Of a stretch of DNA of 64,000 nucleotides, positions 58,647 through 64,000 are shown one piece after another. This DNA comes from Herbaspirillum sp. Sphag64 (GTDB lineage: Bacteria; Pseudomonadota; Gammaproteobacteria; Burkholderiales; Burkholderiaceae_D). The stretch covers positions 502,350 through 566,349 of the forward strand of contig NZ_JACHYE010000001.1 in assembly GCF_014192645.1 (NCBI RefSeq), given 5' to 3'. Under the pieces are notes generated by a model that was not told where the DNA came from, searched no databases, and was given only the letters and a program-made list of their open reading frames with translations. How positions within the stretch are numbered: the stretch's first letter is position 1; the number at the start of each line of letters is the position of its first letter. The position numbers and the translations under genes were made by a program.

Positions 58647-60079
58647 AGAATGCGTTCGGCTCGATCGCCAACCGTGTATTTCTGATGTTACTGACAGGAA
58701 TCATTGTGGCGACCGTCATTACGACATGGCTCAGCTTCAATGAGCGGCGTAGCTCGATACGTGAGCTACGACTGCAGCATATTGCTGAACGGGTAGAGCA
58801 AGTCGTGCAGGCACTCGACAAAATCGATCCCGCAACCCGAGAAGTGGTGTTACGGGCTGCCGGTAATTTTGGTTACGAAGCATCTTTCGTCAACAGTATC
58901 AGCGATACGGCGGACAATAATTCGAGCCCAATGGTCGATATGCTCAAAGCGCAGTTAGGCGATGATCGTGTCATTGTCGTACAGCGCGAGACCGATTGCG
59001 CGCCACGCCGAGGACCTCCAGGCGACATACAGCCAGGTTTTCCACCTCCACCATCCCCCCCTAAGACAGGTCAGCCTGGACCGGCAGATGGTCTCGACTT
59101 TCAGCGTCATGAAACCTGCCGGGTCATCTATGTGAGTCTGCAGGACAAAGCTCTGCTGCGTTTACGTTTGCATTTGCCGGGCGAACCACCGGTCCTGCGC
59201 GGTCGCTCCCCGGGACCTCTGCCTTATGGTGGCGCCTATATTTTGTTGTATCTGGTCTTAATTGCGTTACTGGCTTACGTTGTCGCAAAAATGACTACGC
59301 GTCCAATCAAGCAACTGGCTAGCGCCGCGACCGAACTGGGGCGAGATCTCGATCATCCGCCGTTACCTGAAAAAGGACCGACTGAAATCCGGCAGGCAGC
59401 ACATGCTTTCAATGCCATGCAGGCGAGAATTCGCAGACAGATTCAGCATCGCACCCATATGCTCGCAGCGATTACCCATGATCTGCAAACGCCACTGACT
59501 CGTTTGCGCCTGCGCCTCGAAAAGGTCAGCGATCCAGAACTGCGACAGAAACTGGTGGACGATCTGGCTGTCATGCAGGGCATGGTGCGCGAAGGTCTGG
59601 ATCTGGCGCGCAGCATGGATTCGACTGAGCCGATGCAACGCTTGGATATCGACTCACTTCTTGATAGTGTGTGTGCCGATGCAAGCGATGCCGGGCAGGA
59701 TGTCTCGCTGCAAGGCAATGCCCGCACTTCAATTCTGGCACAGCCAAATGCCTTGCGACGTTGCCTGACAAATCTGCTGGACAATGCGGTCAAGTATGGT
59801 CAGCGCGCGCGCGTAAGCATCGCCGCTGAGTCAGAGACGCCGGAGTCTCTGTGCATACGGATTCATGACGATGGTCCGGGTATCGCGGAGAACCAGCTTG
59901 AGGCAGTTTTCGAGCCGTTCTACCGACTGGAAACCTCACGCTCGCGCGACACCGGCGGTACCGGACTCGGCCTGACCATCGCCCGTAACATTGCCGAAAA
60001 CCATGGTGCCCAGCTGCGGCTGCGCAACCATCCCGATGGTGGGCTGGAAGTCATCTTGGTGCTACCGTTGCCGCTCTGA
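58643..60079 (+). CDS. sensor histidine kinase
   Basis: A 478-residue transmembrane kinase. Helix 1 is about residues 11-31, the periplasmic domain about 32-196, helix 2 about 197-217, HAMP about 218-270 and the dimerisation region has phospho-acceptor His279 in AAITHDLQTPLTRLR. The ATPase domain has LLDNAVKYG (N box), DDGPGI (G1) and TGGTGLGL (G2). The periplasmic domain contains an odd proline-rich stretch near residues 124-148 (GFPPPPSPPKTG) and cysteines at about 119 and 159 that could form a disulphide. The ATGA overlap with the regulator gene shows they form one system. Confidence 0.94.
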   Translation: MKNAFGSIANRVFLMLLTGIIVATVITTWLSFNERRSSIRELRLQHIAERVEQVVQALDKIDPATREVVLRAAGNFGYEASFVNSISDTADNNSSPMVDMLKAQLGDDRVIVVQRETDCAPRRGPPGDIQPGFPPPPSPPKTGQPGPADGLDFQRHETCRVIYVSLQDKALLRLRLHLPGEPPVLRGRSPGPLPYGGAYILLYLVLIALLAYVVAKMTTRPIKQLASAATELGRDLDHPPLPEKGPTEIRQAAHAFNAMQARIRRQIQHRTHMLAAITHDLQTPLTRLRLRLEKVSDPELRQKLVDDLAVMQGMVREGLDLARSMDSTEPMQRLDIDSLLDSVCADASDAGQDVSLQGNARTSILAQPNALRRCLTNLLDNAVKYGQRARVSIAAESETPESLCIRIHDDGPGIAENQLEAVFEPFYRLETSRSRDTGGTGLGLTIARNIAENHGAQLRLRNHPDGGLEVILVLPLPL

Positions 60080-60126
60080 GGTAAGCGGCGCGGTCGGCAT
60101 CAAGTGGATGGGCGCCGCGTGGATCG

Positions 60127-61182
60127 TTAAAAGTAGTTCAGGCCAAGTGCTGCACGTACTTCCGACAGCGTCTGCGCAGCGGCCTCACGGGCGCGCTCAG
60201 TTCCCCGGCGCAAAATCGACATGACCTCTCCGCGCTCGTTCTGCCACGCGTGACGACGCGCACGAATTGGCTCCAGTAGTGCTTGCAGATGGCCATCCAG
60301 ACGGCGCTTCAATACACTGTCTCCCAGCCCACCGCGGCGGTAATGTTGCTTTAGCTCTTCCAGTGCCAAGCGGTCAGGTTCAAATGCATCCAGAAATGCG
60401 AACACCACATTCCCCTCGACCTGCCCCGGGTCATCGACGCGCAAGTGTTGCGGATCGGTATACATGCGCTGCACTGCCTGCTTGATCTCTTCCGGCGTAG
60501 CACCAAGTGCAATGGCATTACCCAATGATTTGCTCATTTTGGCCTTGCCATCAATGCCCGGCAAACGACCGGTTTCGGACAACACTTCCTTGCATTCCAC
60601 CAGGATTTCCCGACCTACAACGTGATTGAATTTGCGCACCAGCTCGTTGGTTTGTTCAATCATGGGCAATTGATCATTTCCTACCGGCACCAGCGTCGCT
60701 TTGAAGGCACTGATATCGGCAGCCTGGCTCACGGGATAGGTCAGAAATCCGGCAGGAATATCACGCTCAAAACCACGCAGACGAATCTCTTCCTTGATCG
60801 TGGGATTACGCTCCAGCCTTGAGACCGTCACCAGATTGAGTAAATGCATCGATAATTCATACAGTTCGTGAACCTGGGACTGAATGAAAATGGTCGACTT
60901 CTCAGGATCAATCCCGACCGCCAGATAGTCGAGCGCAACCTCAACTACGTTTTCTGTGACTTTTTGATGTCGGCCAACGTTATCGGTCATCGCTTGGGTA
61001 TCCGCCAGCAGCAGAAATTGATGTGCCTGCTCCTGCAATTGCACGCGTGACTGGAGCGAGCCAATATAGTGCCCGAGATGGAGCGGACCGGTTGGTCGAT
61101 CACCGGTCAGTACGATAGGTCTTGAGGCTGACTTAGTTGTAGCAGGAGAATCGTTGGGAACAACAGGGATAGTCTGTGACAT
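60127..61182 (-). CDS. trpS: tryptophanyl-tRNA synthetase
   Basis: Class I synthetase charging tRNA-Trp, 351 residues. The HIGH-type motif is HLGHYIG near residue 35 (with GDRPTGPLHLGH), and KMSKS lies in KAKMSKSLGN near residue 215. ATG 61182 is preferred because GGAG is correctly placed upstream; the frame could also begin at GTG 61188. The 250-nt region upstream, after the terminator of the next gene, folds into several hairpins and may be a regulatory leader. Confidence 0.97.
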   Translation of the reverse strand: MSQTIPVVPNDSPATTKSASRPIVLTGDRPTGPLHLGHYIGSLQSRVQLQEQAHQFLLLADTQAMTDNVGRHQKVTENVVEVALDYLAVGIDPEKSTIFIQSQVHELYELSMHLLNLVTVSRLERNPTIKEEIRLRGFERDIPAGFLTYPVSQAADISAFKATLVPVGNDQLPMIEQTNELVRKFNHVVGREILVECKEVLSETGRLPGIDGKAKMSKSLGNAIALGATPEEIKQAVQRMYTDPQHLRVDDPGQVEGNVVFAFLDAFEPDRLALEELKQHYRRGGLGDSVLKRRLDGHLQALLEPIRARRHAWQNERGEVMSILRRGTERAREAAAQTLSEVRAALGLNYF

Positions 61183-61203
61183 GAACACTCCGATGAATTC
61201 GGA

Positions 61204-61345
61204 ATGCCGCCAGTCATGTTCAACGCCAGTAAATACCAGGCCACCAGGACTGGCGGCATCGGGTTAACAAAAAGCTGAGGGAATCGCTGTGTTATCGGCC
61301 GCCTGGATCAGGCACGCCAATACCTGCATTGCTGAGAATGCAGGT
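61204..61345 (-). other. structured leader region of trpS
   Basis: Three inverted repeats precede the start. ATGCCGCCAGTC (61204-61215) pairs with GACTGGCGGCAT (61248-61259). GCCTG/CAGGC lies at 61301-61313. ACCTGCATT (61322-61330) pairs with AATGCAGGT (61337-61345). A second CGCCAGT at 61224-61230 could pair with the same ACTGGCG strand as an alternative fold. There is no T-tract and no multi-Trp leader peptide. Confidence 0.5.
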
Positions 61346-61433
61346 CAACAGAGGTGAAAATGAGGATTTGGTGCATTTCCCGAGTATATCATTCAAAATT
61401 TTACCAGCTCCAAACCACCATTCACCGAGATAC

Positions 61434-61466
61434 AAAAAACCGCATTGCCAGACGAGCCAATGCGGT
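61434..61466 (-). terminator. intrinsic terminator after the glycine-zipper lipoprotein gene
   Basis: ACCGCATTG and CAATGCGGT (61439-61447 and 61458-61466) form the stem; on the minus strand it runs into six T residues. It separates the lipoprotein gene from trpS. Confidence 0.88.
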
Positions 61467-61498
61467 CATTGCATTACACCGGGACTTCAAAATGAAGT

Positions 61499-62074
61499 TC
61501 AATAAGCACCGGGTGGTGGTGGCGATGGCGGTGCAGAGTAATACCCAGGCGCTGGTGCGTAGTAGCCTGGAGGCGGTGCATCATAGTAATAGCGCCGTGG
61601 GTGATAGACATAGGTCGTAACCTGCGCAGGCTGCTGCACCTGCTCGCCCTTGGCATACATGCATTGGGTGTAGGTCATGTCATAGCGCTGCTGCATCGTC
61701 ATATTGCCACTTGCCGCGGCATTGCTGCCAGCGGCGCTACCAACCAGAAGTCCTGCTCCACCGCCAATGGCAGCGCCAGCACCAGCGCGACCGGTCGCAG
61801 CGCCGATCAAAGCACCGGCAACTGCACCAACGGCTGTACCAACCGCAGCGTTGTTGACAGTATTGTTTTGTGTCGCCTGCGCAGCACCGCCAATCGATTC
61901 CTGCGCATATTGCTGGCATTGCGCCTGATCAGCACGGAATTGATCATATGATTTTCCGGTACCTGGCATTGCCATAACCGAAGGTCCCGTCGGCACGCTG
62001 ACACAACCGCCAAGGGCGAGCGATGCAACGAGTACCGCTACTGTCGCGTTTGTCTTGTTCATTACGTTCACCAT
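61499..62074 (-). CDS. glycine-zipper lipoprotein (YMGG-type)
   Basis: A small envelope lipoprotein of up to 191 residues. The signal peptide ends in the lipobox LALGGC, so Cys is the mature N-terminus. A YDQFRADQAQCQQYAQ segment is followed by a glycine-zipper region (GTAVGAVAGALIGAATG and GAAIGGGAGLLVGSAAG) and a Tyr/Pro-rich tail. An ATG at 62062 is an equally good start, since GGTGA precedes it. A 45-bp gap from the upstream Tyr/Pro-rich gene suggests an operon. The function is unknown; related proteins sit in the outer membrane. Confidence 0.87.
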   Translation of the reverse strand: MVNVMNKTNATVAVLVASLALGGCVSVPTGPSVMAMPGTGKSYDQFRADQAQCQQYAQESIGGAAQATQNNTVNNAAVGTAVGAVAGALIGAATGRAGAGAAIGGGAGLLVGSAAGSNAAASGNMTMQQRYDMTYTQCMYAKGEQVQQPAQVTTYVYHPRRYYYDAPPPGYYAPAPGYYSAPPSPPPPGAY

Positions 62075-62119
62075 TTATCCTTTACTCGAATCTATTTTCT
62101 CTCGCATGTCGTCACGACG

Positions 62120-62458
62120 TTACTGCGGTGGAGGCTGGCCGCTACCCGGACTGTTCGGCACAACCTTCATCCAATTGCTTGGGCAGCTCTGTGCATAGGG
62201 GTAGTACGCCTTTGATTCTTTGCAGTAATACCAGTAATTATTGGACTCCGCGTTTTGCTGCACGTACACCGGAGGTGCACTTTCAACGTAAACCGGCGGT
62301 GGATTGTAATAAACCGGCGGCGGATAATAAGCTGGTGGCCCGTAATACCCGGGGCCCCACAATGGCACACCAACGAACACACCAACACGCGCCGCATTGG
62401 CGCTACTCGCCAGCAGGCAGCCGACCGCCAGCATTGCCAGTATTGATAGCTTTCTCAT
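62120..62458 (-). CDS. secreted Tyr/Pro-rich small protein
   Basis: A 112-residue precursor with a clear signal peptide (about residues 1-22, ending SANA). A low-complexity central stretch is rich in Tyr and Pro, and the C-terminal block YWYYCKESKAYYPYAQSCP has two cysteines. I recall similar blocks in other uncharacterised proteobacterial envelope proteins. GAGG precedes ATG 62458; an upstream ATG would add five residues. The gene heads a probable two-gene operon with the glycine-zipper lipoprotein. Function unknown. Confidence 0.85.
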   Translation of the reverse strand: MRKLSILAMLAVGCLLASSANAARVGVFVGVPLWGPGYYGPPAYYPPPVYYNPPPVYVESAPPVYVQQNAESNNYWYYCKESKAYYPYAQSCPSNWMKVVPNSPGSGQPPPQ

Positions 62459-62493
62459 TTTCGCCTCTACCATTTGAAAACGACATCAGTTAA

Positions 62494-62510
62494 TTGGCAC
62501 CACCATTGCC
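62494..62510 (+). promoter_or_regulatory. sigma-54-like promoter (-24/-12)
   Basis: TTGGCAC, five bases, then TTGCC: the GG (62496-62497) and GC (62508-62509) are separated by exactly 10 bp, as sigma-54 requires. Start of transcription would be near 62521. The element is also part of an inverted repeat (TTGGCA and TGCCAA), so a repressor site is an alternative. Confidence 0.5.
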
Positions 62511-62520
62511 AAATCAACAA

Positions 62521-62769
62521 TATTCGAACAGAACATCAAATACATTCTGTTTAGTGATTTAAATATACGCAATAGACTGTTGAATTGACGTACTTGTTTC
62601 AATTCGTAACCCAATTTAATAACGCCGTACATGGCGCTACAACTGGGACATCATGAAGTTTTGATGCGATCCCCAACGCGGTGAGGATGCCTCGATATTT
62701 GCGTGCAGGAAACTGCCAACAGCATATTTAAAAGCAACCCGTCCCCTCTCCACGGGTTGCTTTATTTTA
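62521..62769 (+). ncRNA. candidate small RNA, about 245 nt
   Basis: Predicted from the sigma-54-like promoter to the terminator. AACAGAA (62527-62533) pairs with TTCTGTT (62545-62551) at the very 5' end, GAATTG (62582-62587) with CAATTC (62600-62605), and the 12-bp terminator stem is followed by TTTATTTTAT. No coding potential is seen. Purely inferred; no family recognised. Confidence 0.35.
62731..62769. terminator. bidirectional intrinsic terminator downstream of fumC
   Basis: AAAGCAACCCGT (62731-62742) and ACGGGTTGCTTT (62752-62763) form a perfect 12-bp stem with a 9-nt loop. On the minus strand it follows fumC and is trailed by four Ts; on the plus strand it is trailed by a T-rich tail. 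Confidence 0.88.
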
Positions 62770-62777
62770 TCGTTCTA

Positions 62778-64000
62778 TTATTTTGGTGCAGTCATTTCGT
62801 GCGGCTTGATCCAATCAGCAAACTGTTGCTCAGTGACATAACCCAGGACTAAAGCTGCCTGTTTGAGCGTTGTGCCATCGTGATGCGCCTGCTTGGCGAT
62901 CTTGGCCGCCTTGTCGTAGCCGATATGCGGCGCTAACGCCGTTACCAGCATCAATGAACGCTCCATCAGTTCGGCAATACGGTCCTGACGTGCAGCAATC
63001 CCCTGTGCGCAGTGGTCATCAAAGCTATCCATACCATCTGCCAGCAAACGCACACTCTGCAGGAAATTATGGATCAATAACGGCTTGAATACATTGAGTT
63101 CAAAATTACCGGATGCACCACCAATATTAATCGCAACATCATTACCGAACACTTGCGCGCACAACATGGTCAGCGCCTCGCACTGTGTAGGATTAACCTT
63201 GCCCGGCATGATGGAGCTACCAGGTTCGTTTTCCGGAATGGAAATTTCACCGAGTCCTGAGCGCGGGCCAGATGCCAGCCATCGCACATCATTGGCAATC
63301 TTCATCAATGCTGCTGCAAGGGTCTTGAGTGCTCCGTGCGCAAAGAGAAGCGCCTCATGGCCGGCCAGTGCAGCAAATTTATTCTGTGCAGTCTTGAACG
63401 GGAAACCATAATGTTTTTCCAGCGCCGCAGCTACACGCTCACCGAATTCTGGGTGCGCGTTCAGACCGGTACCCACCGCGGTGCCGCCAGCTGCCAGCTC
63501 GCTCAGTGCTCCGAGCGTTGAAATGATGGCCATCTCGGCATGCATCAATTGTGCTACATACCCGGAGAACTCCTGCCCCAATGTCAACGGTGTTGCATCT
63601 TGCAGGTGGGTACGACCAATTTTGACGATATCCTTGAATTCTTCTGCCTTGGCTTCCAGTGTTGCGCGCAACTTGTGTAAGCGTGGAATCAGGTGTGCCG
63701 CAATCGCCATGCATGCCGCAACATGCATCGCCGTCGGGAAGATATCATTGGAGGATTGCCCCTGATTGACATCGTCATTGGGATGCACCTTGCGCTCTTC
63801 CCCGCGCACACCGCCCAGTAATTCCGAAGCGCGATTAGCCAGCACTTCGTTCATGTTCATGTTGCTTTGGGTGCCCGAACCGGTTTGCCAGACAGAGAGC
63901 GGGAACTCCAGAGGATGCTTGCCCGCAATGACTTCATCTGCGGCCGCGATAATCGCCGTAGCTTTATTGTCGTCAAGCTTTCCCAGGTCACGGTTGACAC
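62778..64000 (-). CDS. fumC: fumarate hydratase, class II (partial, 5' end outside window)
   Basis: The iron-independent fumarase that interconverts fumarate and malate in the TCA cycle. About 407 codons are present and the N-terminus lies beyond the right edge; the full protein is normally about 460. Present motifs are [15 protein letters not shown] at the start of the visible part, [17 protein letters not shown] and the family signature [15 protein letters not shown]. Reading in frame continues to the window edge with [13 protein letters not shown], which confirms truncation rather than an internal start. A terminator follows at 62731-62769. Confidence 0.96.
   Translation of the reverse strand, partial: VNRDLGKLDDNKATAIIAAADEVIAGKHPLEFPLSVWQTGSGTQSNMNMNEVLANRASELLGGVRGEERKVHPNDDVNQGQSSNDIFPTAMHVAACMAIAAHLIPRLHKLRATLEAKAEEFKDIVKIGRTHLQDATPLTLGQEFSGYVAQLMHAEMAIISTLGALSELAAGGTAVGTGLNAHPEFGERVAAALEKHYGFPFKTAQNKFAALAGHEALLFAHGALKTLAAALMKIANDVRWLASGPRSGLGEISIPENEPGSSIMPGKVNPTQCEALTMLCAQVFGNDVAINIGGASGNFELNVFKPLLIHNFLQSVRLLADGMDSFDDHCAQGIAARQDRIAELMERSLMLVTALAPHIGYDKAAKIAKQAHHDGTTLKQAALVLGYVTEQQFADWIKPHEMTAPK

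Larger units (their letters stand above)
62459..62777. other. 319-bp region without protein genes; candidate small RNA locus
   Basis: Between the Tyr/Pro-rich gene and fumC. The plus strand carries a sigma-54-like promoter (62494-62510), hairpins at 62527-62551 and 62582-62605 and a terminator (62731-62769). A 17-codon frame at 62631 has no ribosome binding site. The promoter for the minus-strand gene must also lie here. Confidence 0.6.

Noticed and set aside
61182-61259. trp-type leader peptide upstream of trpS
   Set aside because: A frame starting at 61259 contains only one Trp codon and runs into trpS without a stop, so it is not a classical attenuator peptide.
62480-62512. Sigma-54 promoter read on the minus strand for the Tyr/Pro-rich gene
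   Set aside because: GG-N10-GC spacing also exists on that strand because of the palindrome, but the -12 part (GTGCC) and the base after TTGGCA fit poorly compared with the plus strand.
62631-62684. 17-codon open frame inside the candidate small RNA
   Set aside because: No ribosome binding site and no recognisable sequence; kept as non-coding.

Overview
The window is about 64 kb of Gram-negative chromosome. Gene content and order point to the Burkholderiales (Betaproteobacteria), most likely Oxalobacteraceae. The evidence is a lolC-lolD-argE-tatD run, an RpfE-like gene overlapping recJ, prfB with its programmed frameshift followed by lysS, a fused pabB-pabC, tamA-tamB and an mdtABC-type RND pump with its own OprM-like channel. 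The family name is an inference from protein style, not from a marker gene. No tRNA, rRNA, CRISPR array, insertion sequence or prophage was seen. Both ends cut genes: tatD at the left (its 3' end is missing) and fumC at the right (its 5' end is missing).

Layout. 1-3.8 kb, minus strand: lipoprotein export (lolC, lolD), arginine biosynthesis (argE) and tatD. 4.1-15.2 kb: rpfE-like/recJ, then a block holding a membrane-anchored TAXI solute-binding protein, a diguanylate cyclase and the pobR/pobA 4-hydroxybenzoate pair, then prfB-lysS. In E. coli recJ, prfB and lysS are adjacent, so the 5.5 kb block looks inserted. 15.4-28.3 kb: a glycine-zipper protein, a periplasmic binding protein, and a signalling region with a triple-CheW adaptor translationally coupled to a BdlA-like soluble PAS-PAS chemoreceptor, two membrane chemoreceptors (4HB and dCache), a large AI-2E-family permease and two proteins of unknown function. 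28.3-32.8 kb: a MocR regulator diverging from an MmgE/PrpD-family enzyme and an ACS-type MFS carrier, an apparent small catabolic unit for an unidentified carboxylate or amino compound. 32.9-37.6 kb: UspA, a KimA-like potassium/amino-acid permease, a fatty-acid-hydroxylase-family protein and an RcsB-like response regulator. 38-43.9 kb: tamA-tamB. 43.9-47.4 kb: an MFS exporter and pabBC.

47.4-60.1 kb is an envelope-stress/efflux module: mdtA-mdtB-mdtC-oprM, a Spy-like periplasmic chaperone and a divergent OmpR-type regulator/histidine kinase pair. In E. coli BaeSR controls both mdtABC and spy, so the same logic is likely here. 60.1-64 kb: trpS behind a highly structured leader, two small envelope proteins and fumC.

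The least expected signals are non-coding. The gene-free stretch upstream of fumC's terminator has, on the plus strand, a near-consensus sigma-54 promoter, two hairpins and an intrinsic terminator, which together look like an undescribed small RNA of about 245 nt. Others are the 11-bp triple repeat in the MocR intergenic region, a 10-bp inverted repeat around the mdtA promoter, a 9-bp tandem repeat upstream of the BdlA-like receptor and the trpS leader. Among proteins, the TAXI sensor plus diguanylate cyclase pair is the best candidate for a new signalling system.
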